From Allorhizobium borbori (GTDB lineage Bacteria; Pseudomonadota; Alphaproteobacteria; Rhizobiales; Rhizobiaceae): a DNA stretch of 64,000 nt. Every line of letters begins with the position of its first letter. Position 1 is the first letter of the stretch. The notes below the pieces were generated by a model that did not search any database, had not been told where the DNA came from, and saw only the letters and a program-made list of their open reading frames with translations. Location of the stretch: contig NZ_JACIDU010000012.1 in NCBI RefSeq assembly GCF_014196535.1, positions 62,001 through 126,000 of the forward strand. The letters run 5' to 3'. Positions 9,157 through 18,746 of the stretch are shown one piece after another. Both the position numbers and the translations under genes were made by a program.

Positions 9157-9198
9157 TATCTACGAACGGCAATAAATATGAACATATATATCTACGAA
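9157..9198. promoter_or_regulatory. Direct repeat in divergent promoter region
   Basis: The 10-mer TATCTACGAA occurs at 9157-9166 and again at 9189-9198, 32 bp apart (about three helical turns), in an AT-rich part of the 220-bp gap between the divergent glyoxalase-like/lrp and ABC transporter units. This is the likely binding region for the Lrp-type regulator. The binding itself is inferred. Confidence 0.45.
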
Positions 9199-9343
9199 AT
9201 CCCGTCAAGAAGAGATACATAGTGCAGAAATCTTGCTTTTTTTAGAATGGTATTGACATGAAAGTCCGTCTCGGCGAACAATTTACCTCGTTCGCAACCC
9301 GGCAAGAGATCGAGTGCGGATTTCCTAACCAGAGGGGTACGAA

Positions 9344-10936
9344 ATGATAGTCTCGAAAAAGCAGCTTTCGCTGCTCGGCGGAGCTGTATCTGTAATCATC
9401 GCCACCACCGCAGTGCAGGCGGAAGAGCCCAGGCGTGGCGGCACAGCCATCATCCATATGGCTTCCGAGCAGGGTGTGCTCAACCCGGCGCTGCGCGCCT
9501 CCACCGGTGTCTACCAGATCACCGGCAAGTTCATGGAGCCGCTGATCGACAAGACCTATGATGGTTATGTCGGCGTGCTGGCCACCAGTTGGTCTTCCTC
9601 GGAAGACGGCAAAGCCATCACTTTCAAGCTGCGCGAAGGCGTCAAGTGGCATGACGGCAAGCCGTTCACCTGCGACGACGTTTCCTTCACGGCCATGAAC
9701 CTGTGGAAGAAGCTTCTCAACTATTCCACGACGCTTCAGGCCAATCTCGATGCAGTGGATTGCACAGATCCCTACACGGCCGTGTTCCGCTACTCCAAAC
9801 CGATGCCGCTGGAACTGCTCGTTGCCGCCATGCCGGACCTCGGCCATCCCGTGCCGAAGCACCTTTACGAAGGCACGGACATTCTGAAGAACCCCTATAA
9901 CCAGAAGCCCGTTGGCACCGGCCCGTTCAAGTTCGTGGAATACGAGCGCGGCCAGTACATTATCGGCGAGCGCAACGAGGACTACTGGCGCGGCAAGCAG
10001 TATCCCTACCTCGATCGTGTGATCTGGCGCTTCATCCCGGACAAGGCCGCAGCAGCGGCAGCGATCGAGGCAGGTGAAATCCACGAATCCGGTTTTAACG
10101 GCATTTCCATGGAAGACATGGAACGTCTTGGTAAGGACGACCGCTTCGACATGGGCCCGAAGGGCTTCGAGAACAACGTCGCCCACTCCACCGTCGAGTT
10201 CAACCTGCGCAACCCGATCCTGGCGGACCTGCGTGTCCGTCAGGCCATCTATCACGGCCTCAATATCGACTTCGCCCTGAAGACCATCATGCGCGGTTAT
10301 GGCAAGCCCGGTCGCGGCCCGATCCCGAGCGCAGGCGGCATCAATTACACGGACGACGTGCAGACCTATCCCTATGACGTCGAAAAGGCCAAGGCCCTCC
10401 TCGACGAAGCCGGCTACAAGCCCGACGCCAACGGCATTCGCTTCAAGCTGAAGCATCGTCCGGCGCCGTGGGGCGAGTACACGCAGCTTTGGGCCGAATA
10501 TTTCGCCCAGGCCATGAAGCAGATCGGTATCAGCGTCGAAATCGTCACCAACGACGCACCGGGCTTCCTGAACGGCGTCTATCGCGACCACGATTTCGAT
10601 ACGGCGAACGGCTGGCACCAGTTCCGCGCCGACCCCGCCGTCTCCACCACTGTGTGGCTACGCTCGGGCGCTCCGGTGGGCACGGCATGGTCGAACCAGT
10701 TCGATTACAAGTCCGACAAGATGGATGCACTGATCGACGCCGCCGCCGGCGAACTCGACCCGGCCAAGCGTGCGGATCTCTACCATCAGGTTCAGAAACT
10801 CGAAATGACGGATCTTCCGGTCATCTTCGCCATCGAGCATCCGTTCCTCGGTATCACCAGCAAGAAGCTCAAGAACCACCACAACACGCCGCGCTGGGAT
10901 AGCTCCAGCTGGTATGACCTGTGGCTTGAAGAGTAA
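9344..10936 (+). CDS. ABC transporter substrate-binding protein, dipeptide/oligopeptide family
   Basis: 530 aa periplasmic solute receptor of the SBP_bac_5 (DppA/OppA) family. A signal peptide is evident (residues 1-26, cleaved after AVQA). The mature protein has the family hallmarks: GGTAIIHMASEQGVLNPAL near the N-terminus, KLREGVKWHDGKPFTCDDV and PVGTGPFKFVEYERG. The start is set by an AGAGGGG ribosome site. It heads an operon of two permeases, a fused ATPase and five enzyme genes, so the ligand is probably the substrate of those enzymes rather than a general peptide. Confidence 0.93.
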   Translation: MIVSKKQLSLLGGAVSVIIATTAVQAEEPRRGGTAIIHMASEQGVLNPALRASTGVYQITGKFMEPLIDKTYDGYVGVLATSWSSSEDGKAITFKLREGVKWHDGKPFTCDDVSFTAMNLWKKLLNYSTTLQANLDAVDCTDPYTAVFRYSKPMPLELLVAAMPDLGHPVPKHLYEGTDILKNPYNQKPVGTGPFKFVEYERGQYIIGERNEDYWRGKQYPYLDRVIWRFIPDKAAAAAAIEAGEIHESGFNGISMEDMERLGKDDRFDMGPKGFENNVAHSTVEFNLRNPILADLRVRQAIYHGLNIDFALKTIMRGYGKPGRGPIPSAGGINYTDDVQTYPYDVEKAKALLDEAGYKPDANGIRFKLKHRPAPWGEYTQLWAEYFAQAMKQIGISVEIVTNDAPGFLNGVYRDHDFDTANGWHQFRADPAVSTTVWLRSGAPVGTAWSNQFDYKSDKMDALIDAAAGELDPAKRADLYHQVQKLEMTDLPVIFAIEHPFLGITSKKLKNHHNTPRWDSSSWYDLWLEE

Positions 10937-10944
10937 GGCGCCCG

Positions 10945-10969
10945 GCCGGGGCGCTTCCCACGCCCCGGC
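10945..10969 (+). terminator. Hairpin between binding-protein and permease genes
   Basis: Perfect 9-bp stem GCCGGGGCG / CGCCCCGGC with a 7-nt loop, in the 58-bp gap after the binding-protein gene. There is no T-run. Hairpins here commonly protect the binding-protein mRNA and lower expression of the downstream permease, rather than end the transcript. Confidence 0.5.
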
Positions 10970-10994
10970 ACCCCCCTAACGGAAGCATGGTGAC

Positions 10995-11984
10995 ATGAGC
11001 ATTCACATCCCTCCTCTTCTGACCTATGCGCTGCGCCGCATTTTACAGGCGATCCCGATCATGCTTCTGATCATGGTCGGCAGCTTCCTGCTGATCAAGA
11101 TGGCGCCCGGCGATACCGTCGACGCTCTTGTCGGAGACATGGGCGGCGCAGATCCTGCCTTTGTCGCCCGCCTGCGCGCCGAGTACGGCCTGGATGAATC
11201 CGTCTTCGTTCAGCTTTGGCGCTATCTCATGAAGCTCGCGCAACTGGATTTCGGCTGGTCCTATGTCTACGAACAGCCGGTGCTGACCGTGCTCATGGCC
11301 CGCCTCGGCAATACCATGCTGCTGATGGTCGCCTCGTTGACTGTGGCCTTCGTCTTCGGCATCACGCTTGGTGCCTTTGCCGCGCGGCGCGCCTATTCGT
11401 TGACCGACAATGTGATCTCGACGCTTGGCCTCGTCTTCTATGCCATGCCGTCCTTCTTTCTCAGCCTGCTGATGATCCTCGTTTTCTCGGTCAAGCTCGG
11501 CTGGCTGCCGGTCGGTGGCATCCGTACCATCGGCGCGTTCAAGACCGGTTGGGCCGATGTCATAGACGTGGCGCGCCACCTCGTCATGCCCACCGCCGCG
11601 CTGTCACTCATCTACCTCGCCTTCTACATGCGCCTGATGCGCACCAGTGTTCTTGAGGTCATGGATCTCGATTTCGTCCGGACGGCGCGCGCCAAGGGCG
11701 CGGGCGATTTCCGACTGATGGTTCACCATGTGATGCGCAATGCATTGCTTCCGGTGGTGACGCTTCTTGGCCTGCAATTCTCAACGGTTCTCGGGGGCTC
11801 GGTCGTCATCGAAACGATTTTCTCGCTGCCGGGTCTTGGACAACTTGCCTACACGTCGGTGATCAAGCGCGATCTCAACATGCTCATGGGCATCGTTGCG
11901 CTCAGCTCCGTCATCGTCGTCATCGTCAACGTCCTGACCGACCTCGTCTATGCCTGGCTCGACCCGAGGATCGAACTCAAATGA
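10995..11984 (+). CDS. ABC transporter permease, DppB-like
   Basis: 329 aa inner-membrane permease. It has the DppB/OppB N-terminal signature (LRRILQAIPIMLLIMVGSFLLIKMAPGD), six predicted membrane spans and the binding-protein-dependent transport EAA loop (about 225-245; VRTARAKGAGDFRLMVHHVMRNALLPV). It forms the channel with the next gene, which starts inside its stop codon (ATGA). Confidence 0.92.
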   Translation: MSIHIPPLLTYALRRILQAIPIMLLIMVGSFLLIKMAPGDTVDALVGDMGGADPAFVARLRAEYGLDESVFVQLWRYLMKLAQLDFGWSYVYEQPVLTVLMARLGNTMLLMVASLTVAFVFGITLGAFAARRAYSLTDNVISTLGLVFYAMPSFFLSLLMILVFSVKLGWLPVGGIRTIGAFKTGWADVIDVARHLVMPTAALSLIYLAFYMRLMRTSVLEVMDLDFVRTARAKGAGDFRLMVHHVMRNALLPVVTLLGLQFSTVLGGSVVIETIFSLPGLGQLAYTSVIKRDLNMLMGIVALSSVIVVIVNVLTDLVYAWLDPRIELK

Positions 11985-12856
11985 GCATTCCCGACACCAT
12001 TCTCACCCCGCCTGCCCCTCCGCGCAGCCTCGTTCTGTGGCGCCGCTTTCGCCGCAACCGCGCCGCCGTGCTCGGCCTTGCCCTCTTCATCATCGTCGTG
12101 CTGATGGCGGCGCTGGCCGATGTCGTTACCCCCGGTGATCCGTTGCGCCTTGCCGGAACGCCGCTGACCGCGCCGCTCTCCGTTGCCGAAAATCCCTGGG
12201 GTACGGACCAGCTCGGCCGTGACATCATGTCGGGCATCTTTCACGGGGCCCGTATCTCGCTCGCCATCGGTGTGGTCGCCACCATCATTTCGATTGCTAT
12301 CGGCATCGTCATCGGCGCTGTCGCCGGCTACTTCGGCGGCCGCGTGGATGGAGCTCTGATGCGCGTGACCGAAGCCTTTCAGACCATTCCGAGCTTCGTA
12401 TTGCTGCTGACGCTGGTCGCCATCTTCGGCTCCAGCATCGAGAATATCGTGATTGCCATTGGCGTCGTGTCGTGGACAGCGCCGGCCCGCATGGTGCGTG
12501 CCGAGTTCATGTCTCTGCGCAAACGGGAATTCGTGGATGCGGCACGCAATCTCGGGGTCAGCGATATCTCCATCATTTTTCGTGAGATCCTGCCCAATGC
12601 GCTGCCGCCCGTCATTGTCTTCGCCTCCGTCGTCATGGCCACCGCGATCCTCATGGAAAGCGCGCTTGCCTTCCTCGGGCTTGGCGACCCCAACTACGCA
12701 AGCTGGGGCAATATGATCGGTCAGGGTCGCGCGGTGCTGCGCACCGCCTGGTTCTGTTCCGTCATTCCCGGCATGGCCATCCTTCTCACCGTGCTTTCCT
12801 TCAGCCTCATGGGCGAAGGTCTCAACGACGCGCTCAATCCGAGGCAGAAGAAATGA
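11981..12856 (+). CDS. ABC transporter permease, DppC-like
   Basis: 291 aa second permease subunit. It has the DppC N-terminal segment (LWRRFRRNRAAVLGLALF), a GTDQLGRDIMSGIFHGARIS motif typical of DppC/OppC and an EAA loop (DAARNLGVSDISIIFREILPN). It overlaps both neighbours by four bases, which supports balanced translation with the partner permease and the ATPase. Confidence 0.92.
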   Translation: MSIPDTILTPPAPPRSLVLWRRFRRNRAAVLGLALFIIVVLMAALADVVTPGDPLRLAGTPLTAPLSVAENPWGTDQLGRDIMSGIFHGARISLAIGVVATIISIAIGIVIGAVAGYFGGRVDGALMRVTEAFQTIPSFVLLLTLVAIFGSSIENIVIAIGVVSWTAPARMVRAEFMSLRKREFVDAARNLGVSDISIIFREILPNALPPVIVFASVVMATAILMESALAFLGLGDPNYASWGNMIGQGRAVLRTAWFCSVIPGMAILLTVLSFSLMGEGLNDALNPRQKK

Positions 12857-14493
12857 CCGGCGAACGCAAGACCATTCTCGACATTCGCGATCTGCAGATC
12901 AGCCTTCCGGCCGGGGGCGACCGCCCTCACGCACTTTGGGATTTCAACCTCACCGTCGGCGAAGGCGAAATCGTCTGCCTCGTAGGCGAAAGCGGCTCTG
13001 GAAAGTCGCTGGCGGCCAGCGCCGCCATGCGCCTTCTGCCCGAACCGCATGTGCATGTCTCCAAGGGTTCGATCAGCCTCGACGGTACGGATCTCCTCTC
13101 CCTTTCGGAGCGACAGATGCGCGACGTGCGCGGCGACCGCATCGCCATGATCTTCCAGGAGCCGATGACGGCGCTTAACCCGCAAAAGACAGTGGGCTGG
13201 CAGATCGATGAGGTGCTGCGGCTCCACACCAGACTGAACAAGGCCGAACGCAAGGCCCGCGCCATCGAAATCCTGACCGACGTCCACATTCCGGACCCCG
13301 CCTCGGCCTACAACGCTTATCCGCACCAGATTTCCGGTGGCCAGCGTCAGCGCGTAATGATTGCCATGGCCCTTGTGCTCAAGCCACGTCTCATCATCGC
13401 CGATGAGCCGACGACAGCGCTCGACGTGACGACGCAAAAGCAGATCCTGAAACTCATCAAGGAGTTGCAGCAGCTTCACGGTACTGGCATCCTGTTCATC
13501 ACCCACGATTTCGGCGTGGTGGCCGAGATCGCCGACCGCATTGCGGTGCTGAGCCTCGGCGAACTGGTCGAACAGGGCCCGGCCGACCAGATCCTCAACA
13601 ATCCGCAGCACCCCTACACCCGCAAGCTGATCGCCGCCGTGCCGGCACTCACACCGCCGCCGGAAAAGGCGATGTCAAAGGAACCGGTCGTTCTGGAGGC
13701 AAAGGCGTTGCGCAAGACCTTCGCCGCGCGCGGCGGTTTCCTCTCCGGCAAACGCAACCCGGTGATCGCGGTCAAGGATCTGACCTTTGAGCTTCGCCGC
13801 GGCGAAACGCTCGGCGTCGTCGGGGAAAGCGGTTCCGGTAAGACCACCGTGTCCCGTATCGTGACCCGGCTTCTCGAAGCCGATTCCGGTGAAGTCAGCA
13901 TCGATGGCCGTGACATCATCTCCGCCTCCAAGGCCGAATTGCGCGCACTGCGCAAGGACATCCAGATGGTGTTCCAGGACCCCATGGCATCGCTCAACCC
14001 GCGCCGCCGGGTGGTGGAGCTGATCGCGCAGGGGCCGATCATTCAGGGGGTGCCCCGTGAAACCGCCTATGCCCGGGCGCGTGAGCTTCTGTCGCTGGTG
14101 GAACTGCCGGCGGCCGCGGCAAACCGCTATCCGCACGAGTTTTCCGGCGGTCAGCGCCAACGCATCGGCATTGCCCGGGCACTGGCAATGGAGCCGCGCG
14201 TGATCGTGGCCGACGAGCCGGTTTCGGCGCTCGACGTCTCGGTTCAGGCACAGGTGCTGCGGCTTCTGGCCGACCTGCGCGACCGGCTGCATCTCTCGCT
14301 TCTGTTCGTAACCCATGACCTTCGTGTCGCCGCACAGCTTTGCGACAAGGTGATCGTCATGTCGAAAGGCGAAATCGTCGAGGCCGGTCCGACCGCACGC
14401 GTCTTCGCCGATCCGCAACATCCCTACACGCGCTCGCTGCTCGATTCCATTCCCGGAAGGGGTTGGGAACCGCCCGTTCTGAGCGTTGCCTGA
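12853..14493 (+). CDS. ABC transporter ATPase, fused DppD-DppF type
   Basis: 546 aa with two complete nucleotide-binding domains in one chain. The first has Walker A GESGSGKS near residue 43, SGGQRQR near 161 and Walker [12 protein letters not shown]. The second has GESGSGKTT near 326, SGGQRQR near 430 and [12 protein letters not shown]. Each half carries the oligopeptide-family C-terminal segment ([10 protein letters not shown] and [10 protein letters not shown]). The two ATPases are usually separate genes (dppD, dppF). It energises the importer formed with the two permeases. Confidence 0.93.
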   Translation: MTGERKTILDIRDLQISLPAGGDRPHALWDFNLTVGEGEIVCLVGESGSGKSLAASAAMRLLPEPHVHVSKGSISLDGTDLLSLSERQMRDVRGDRIAMIFQEPMTALNPQKTVGWQIDEVLRLHTRLNKAERKARAIEILTDVHIPDPASAYNAYPHQISGGQRQRVMIAMALVLKPRLIIADEPTTALDVTTQKQILKLIKELQQLHGTGILFITHDFGVVAEIADRIAVLSLGELVEQGPADQILNNPQHPYTRKLIAAVPALTPPPEKAMSKEPVVLEAKALRKTFAARGGFLSGKRNPVIAVKDLTFELRRGETLGVVGESGSGKTTVSRIVTRLLEADSGEVSIDGRDIISASKAELRALRKDIQMVFQDPMASLNPRRRVVELIAQGPIIQGVPRETAYARARELLSLVELPAAAANRYPHEFSGGQRQRIGIARALAMEPRVIVADEPVSALDVSVQAQVLRLLADLRDRLHLSLLFVTHDLRVAAQLCDKVIVMSKGEIVEAGPTARVFADPQHPYTRSLLDSIPGRGWEPPVLSVA

Positions 14494-14513
14494 CCGGCCA
14501 AGGACCGATTGCC

Positions 14514-15827
14514 ATGATAGAAACCATCACACCTGCGGTTTTCCCGAAATCCCTATGGGCCGAAACCGCCCCGCCCCGCACGCAGATGCCGCCGCTCACC
14601 GGTACAGTCAGTGCCGATACCGTCATCGTCGGTGGCGGCCTGACAGGCCTGTCAGCCGCCCTGCATCTGGCCCGTTCCGGTCAGAAGGTCGTGCTGCTTG
14701 AGGCCATGGCCGTCGGCTGGGGTGCTTCGGGCCGCAATAACGGCCAGGTTATTCCCACCATGACCGCCGCCGAACCGGACGCGATCGCCAAGCGCTACGG
14801 CGAACCCGGCGAACGCTTCGCCCGGCTCATAGGCAACAGCGCCAGCGTGCTGTTCGATCTGGTGCGAGAGGAGGAGATGCAGGCCGAGGCGGAACAGACC
14901 GGCTGGTTCCAGCCGGCCCACTCGCCGGGGCGCGTCAAACTTTCCAAGCGCCGGGTCGATGCCTGGAACCGCTTTGGCTTTCCCGCCAGCCTGCTCGATC
15001 GTGACGAGACGCAGGCGCTGCTCGGCTCGGATTTCTGGTATGGAGGCATGTTCAACCCCACCGGTGGGCACGTCAATCCGCTGGCGCTGGCGAGGGGCTT
15101 TGCCAAAGCCGCCGAAAAGCACGGCGCAACGATTTACGAGGCAAGTCCCGCAACAGGTTGGCAGCGCACGGGCACCGGCTGGGTGGTGACGACCGCCAAG
15201 GGGTCCGTCACTGCGAAGAATTTCCTTCTGTGCACCAATGCCTATACCGGCGAAATCGTGCCTTCCCTCGCCAGCCGGTTGGCCCGCAGCATCGTGCCTG
15301 TGCTTTCCTGGCAGATGTCGACGCCGCCGGTGTCCGATAATCTGCGCGCCACCATCCTGCCGGGCCGTCAGGCCGTATCGGATACGCGCGGCGACCTGCG
15401 CTTCTTCCGCTATGACGCGCGTAACCGGCTGATCACCGGCGGGGTCGTGCTCGGTTCGCACGATGTGAGCCGCCGCGTGGCACAGAAGGCCGCCGCCAAT
15501 CTGGCCGAAGCCTTCCCCGCACTTGGCAAGCCGGAGATGACACATGTTTGGAGCGGTTACATCGGCATGACCTGGGACCGGTTTCCGCGCGTCCACAATC
15601 TCGGTCCCGATGGCTGGGCATGGATCGGCTGCAACGGGCGCGGTGTGGCGCTGGCGGTTTCGCTCGGCCGGGAAATGGCGCGCGCCGTTTCGGGTGCCGC
15701 GATCTCCACGCTTGCCCTGCCGGTTTCGGAGCCCGCACCGCTGCCCTTCCACAGCATCGCCCGGCGCATTGCACCGACCTATCTCGCCTGGCTTCGCCGT
15801 CAGGACAAAATGGAACTGAAACCCTGA
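14514..15827 (+). CDS. FAD-dependent amine/amino acid oxidase-like protein
   Basis: 437 aa DAO-superfamily flavoprotein. The dinucleotide-binding motif (VIVGGGLTGLSAALHLARSG) begins near residue 37, and SGRNNGQV follows, as in glutamylputrescine oxidase-type enzymes. The C-terminal FAD contact is in WSGYIGMTWDRFP ... IGCNGRGVALAVSLG. A much earlier in-frame start would run back through the ATPase gene; the chosen ATG is 20 bases after that gene's stop. In this operon it could oxidise a C-N bond of an imported secondary or ring amine; the substrate is inferred. Confidence 0.85.
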   Translation: MIETITPAVFPKSLWAETAPPRTQMPPLTGTVSADTVIVGGGLTGLSAALHLARSGQKVVLLEAMAVGWGASGRNNGQVIPTMTAAEPDAIAKRYGEPGERFARLIGNSASVLFDLVREEEMQAEAEQTGWFQPAHSPGRVKLSKRRVDAWNRFGFPASLLDRDETQALLGSDFWYGGMFNPTGGHVNPLALARGFAKAAEKHGATIYEASPATGWQRTGTGWVVTTAKGSVTAKNFLLCTNAYTGEIVPSLASRLARSIVPVLSWQMSTPPVSDNLRATILPGRQAVSDTRGDLRFFRYDARNRLITGGVVLGSHDVSRRVAQKAAANLAEAFPALGKPEMTHVWSGYIGMTWDRFPRVHNLGPDGWAWIGCNGRGVALAVSLGREMARAVSGAAISTLALPVSEPAPLPFHSIARRIAPTYLAWLRRQDKMELKP

Positions 15828-15843
15828 ACGGAAGGCACGAACC

Positions 15844-16332
15844 ATGAAAGACATGCCCATTCTCGAGCGCCGCCGCATCGAGGCACAGATTCTGAAGCAC
15901 GTTCACGAGGTTATTGAAGCGCGTTCGGGCGCCGAAGAGGCCGATGCGGTGATCGGGACCGCCGTCAGCCGCTCCGCCATCGATCAGGGCCGGGGCTTTG
16001 CCGAGGCGCTGGGCCACAAGCCGGATTTCAAGGACTTCGCCGACATTCTGCCGCTCTGGACCAAGGATGACGCGCTGAAAATCGAAACCATCGAAACCTC
16101 AGCGGAGAAGCTGGAATTCAACGTGCTGCGCTGTCGGTACGCCGAAATGTACCGCGAGATGGGGCTTGGCCGGATCGGCCACCTGCTCTCGTGCAACCGC
16201 GATGGCGACTTCTGCATCGGCTATAACTCCGACATGAAGATGACCCGCACCCAGACCATCATGGGCGGGGCCAGCCATTGTGACTTCCGCTATCGCATGG
16301 AGCCGGAAGCCGGCTCGCACGCCACCAAGTAA
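15844..16332 (+). CDS. L-2-amino-thiazoline-4-carboxylate hydrolase family protein
   Basis: 162 aa. The C-terminal half (CNRDGDFCIGYNSDMKMTRT and IMGGASHCDFRYRM) matches the ATC hydrolase family, whose founding member (AtcB) opens L-2-amino-thiazoline-4-carboxylate to N-carbamoyl-L-cysteine. The N-terminal half is helical with many charged residues. It is followed 14 bases later by an M20 amidohydrolase, the class of enzyme that removes the carbamoyl or acyl group in the next step. Family assignment is good; the true substrate may be another thiazoline or lactam. Confidence 0.75.
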   Translation: MKDMPILERRRIEAQILKHVHEVIEARSGAEEADAVIGTAVSRSAIDQGRGFAEALGHKPDFKDFADILPLWTKDDALKIETIETSAEKLEFNVLRCRYAEMYREMGLGRIGHLLSCNRDGDFCIGYNSDMKMTRTQTIMGGASHCDFRYRMEPEAGSHATK

Positions 16333-16346
16333 AAAGGAAACTCGAA

Positions 16347-17513
16347 ATGGCCGTCGATAATTGGGTGTCCGGACACCTGGACCAGTTGGTCGCTTTCCGC
16401 CGCGACCTCCACAGTAACCCGGAGCTGCTTTACGATCTGCCGCGTACTGCGGCGGAAGTCGCAAAGGCGCTGCGCGCGGCCGGCTGCGACGAGGTGGTGG
16501 AAGGCATCGGCAAGACGGGCGTCGTCGCCGTCATTAACGGCAAGTCCAATACGTCGGGCCGCGTGATTGGCCTGCGCTCGGATATGGACGCGCTGCCCAT
16601 TCTGGAAGCGACGGGCAAGCCCTGGGCCTCGAAGACACCGGGCAAGATGCATGCCTGCGGCCATGACGGCCACACCGCCATGCTGCTTGGCGCCGCCATT
16701 GGCCTTGCCCAGAGCCGCGCCTTCGACGGCAAGGTCGTACTGATTTTCCAGCCGGCTGAGGAAGGGGGTGCGGGTGCCCGCGCCATGATCGAGGACGGCC
16801 TCTTCAAGCGCTGGCCGGTCCATGAAGTCTACGGCATGCACAACCGCCCAAACCTGCCGGTCGGCGAGTTCATTATCGCGCCCGGCCCGATCATGGGCTC
16901 GGTCGACATGATCGACATCGAAATCGAGGGCGTCGGCGGTCATGCCGCCTCGCCGCACCAGACCATTGATCCGGTTCCGGTGGCCGCGGCCCTCATCCAG
17001 GCCATCCAGACCATCACGGCCCGCACCATCGACCCGATGGATTCTGCGGTGATCTCCATCACAACCATCCATGGCGGCGATGCGTTCAACGTTATTCCGC
17101 AGTCGCTGCGGCTGACCGGCACTGTCCGCACCCTGCGCGACAGCGTGCGCGACCACGTCGAAGCCCGACTTCAGCAGGCGGTCGCGGGCATTGCCGCCGC
17201 CTTCGGCGCCAAGGGCAAGCTCGATTATTCCCGCCACTACCCCGTGACCGTCAATCACGGGCAGGAAACCGAGTTTGCTGCCGTTGCGGCCGAGGCGGTG
17301 GCAGGTGTTGGCCGGGTGGGTCGCGACATGCCGCCGACGCTGGGCGGCGAGGACTTCGCCTTCATGCTGAACGAGGTTCCCGGTGCCATGATCAACATCG
17401 GCAACGGCGAAAGCGCCAATCTCCATCACCCGGCCTATGACTTCAATGACGAGGCCATTGCATGGGGATGCTCCTACTGGTGCGAACTCGTGCGCCAAAG
17501 GCTGCCGCTCTGA
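16347..17513 (+). CDS. M20 family amidohydrolase (hippurate hydrolase-like)
   Basis: 388 aa metallo-amidase of the M20D group. Visible metal and catalytic motifs are GLRSDMDALPI, MHACGHDGHTAMLLGAA, the FQPAEEGGAGA general-base Glu pair, GMHNRPNLPVG and the C-terminal GGEDFAFML. A lid/dimerisation domain (about 180-290) interrupts the catalytic domain. Such enzymes hydrolyse N-acyl, N-carbamoyl or N-aryl amino acids. Here the neighbours suggest release of free cysteine from an N-blocked form. Confidence 0.9.
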   Translation: MAVDNWVSGHLDQLVAFRRDLHSNPELLYDLPRTAAEVAKALRAAGCDEVVEGIGKTGVVAVINGKSNTSGRVIGLRSDMDALPILEATGKPWASKTPGKMHACGHDGHTAMLLGAAIGLAQSRAFDGKVVLIFQPAEEGGAGARAMIEDGLFKRWPVHEVYGMHNRPNLPVGEFIIAPGPIMGSVDMIDIEIEGVGGHAASPHQTIDPVPVAAALIQAIQTITARTIDPMDSAVISITTIHGGDAFNVIPQSLRLTGTVRTLRDSVRDHVEARLQQAVAGIAAAFGAKGKLDYSRHYPVTVNHGQETEFAAVAAEAVAGVGRVGRDMPPTLGGEDFAFMLNEVPGAMINIGNGESANLHHPAYDFNDEAIAWGCSYWCELVRQRLPL

Positions 17514-17564
17514 AGAGCTGAAGCCGAAACCGAAGGCCGTCATAGCAAGGCCGGAGAAGGACAC

Positions 17565-18695
17565 ATGCAAAATTCGAATTCAACGGGCCAGGCAACCGCC
17601 TGCCCGCCGCTCTCCCTATTGCCGGATTGCGCCGAAAGGGCCTGGTCCCGCTCCGCTATCGCCCTGCTGCAGGGCGATGGTCGCCGCTCGGCGGATACAC
17701 ACCTGCTCAAGCCGCTGTTTCCCGGCTTGAAAGGTATTTCGATCTATCTGAAGGACGAGAGCACCCACCCGACCGGCAGCCTCAAGCACCGGCTGGCGCG
17801 CTCGCTTTTCCTCTACGGCATCTGCAATGGCAAGATCCGCCAGACCACGACACTGGTCGAGGCATCTTCCGGTTCGACGGCCGTCAGTGAAGCCTATTTC
17901 GCCAAGCTGCTTGGCCTGCGCTTCATTGCCGTGATGCCGCATTCCACCAGCCGGCAGAAGATCGAGGCAATCCAGAGTTTCGGCGGTGTGTGCCACTTCG
18001 TCGAGCGCGCAGGGGATGTCTATGACGAGGCAATCCGCATTGCCGAGCAGACGGGTGGCTATTACCTAGACCAGTTCACCAATGCCGAGCGGGCGACCGA
18101 CTGGCGTGGCAATAACAACGTGGCCGACAGCATCTTCCGGCAGATGGAAGGCGAGGAGTTCCCCGTTCCGGACTGGCTGGTGATGAGTGCGGGCACCGGC
18201 GGCACCTCCGCCACGCTCGGCCGCTTCATCCGCTACAAGAACCTTGAAACGCGGCTTTGTGTCGTCGACGTCGAAAACTCAGCCTTCTACGAGGCTTGGC
18301 GCACCGGCGACATGCAGATAACCGCGTCGGGATCACGCATCGAGGGCATCGGCCGTCCGCGCGTCGAGCCCTCCTTCGTGCCAGGCGTCATCGATCACAT
18401 GATCCGCGTGCCGGATGCCGCCTCGATTGCGGCTGCGCATGTGCTGTCCGAGCGCCTGTTCCGCCAGATCGGTGGCTCCACCGGCACCAATTTCTTCGGC
18501 CTGTGCTGGATTGCCGCGACCATGATGCGAGAGGGCCGCTCCGGCTCCATCGTGTCACTGATCTGCGACAGCGGCCAACGCTATGCCGACACGTTCTACA
18601 ACGCGAACTGGCTGAAGCAAAACCGCATCGACATCACCCCCTACCGGCGTATGCTCGACCATTTCCTCGACAACGGCGAGTTCACACTGCCTTAG
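17565..18695 (+). CDS. PLP-dependent cysteine desulfhydrase (Cds1-like, cysteine synthase fold)
   Basis: 376 aa fold-type II PLP enzyme. The Schiff-base Lys is expected at residue 74 in [14 protein letters not shown], which resembles Cds1-type cysteine desulfhydrases more than O-acetylserine sulfhydrylases (PTGSLKHR instead of PxxSVKDR). [13 protein letters not shown] and [15 protein letters not shown] supply the substrate and phosphate loops. The predicted reaction is L-cysteine to pyruvate, ammonia and sulfide through 2-aminoacrylate. A RidA gene 51 bases downstream fits that intermediate. Confidence 0.82.
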   Translation: MQNSNSTGQATACPPLSLLPDCAERAWSRSAIALLQGDGRRSADTHLLKPLFPGLKGISIYLKDESTHPTGSLKHRLARSLFLYGICNGKIRQTTTLVEASSGSTAVSEAYFAKLLGLRFIAVMPHSTSRQKIEAIQSFGGVCHFVERAGDVYDEAIRIAEQTGGYYLDQFTNAERATDWRGNNNVADSIFRQMEGEEFPVPDWLVMSAGTGGTSATLGRFIRYKNLETRLCVVDVENSAFYEAWRTGDMQITASGSRIEGIGRPRVEPSFVPGVIDHMIRVPDAASIAAAHVLSERLFRQIGGSTGTNFFGLCWIAATMMREGRSGSIVSLICDSGQRYADTFYNANWLKQNRIDITPYRRMLDHFLDNGEFTLP

Positions 18696-18746
18696 TAACA
18701 GCCCGCCATCGCGTACCCGTTTCAAAATGCCCTGAAAGGACAAGAC

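Noticed and set aside
9242-10618. 458-codon minus-strand open frame opposite the peptide-binding protein gene
   Set aside because: The plus-strand gene has a signal peptide, ribosome site and family motifs; the antisense frame has none and would cross its promoter.
16290-17570. 426-codon minus-strand open frame opposite the M20 amidohydrolase gene
   Set aside because: Shadow of a GC-rich coding region; the M20 metal motifs are on the plus strand.
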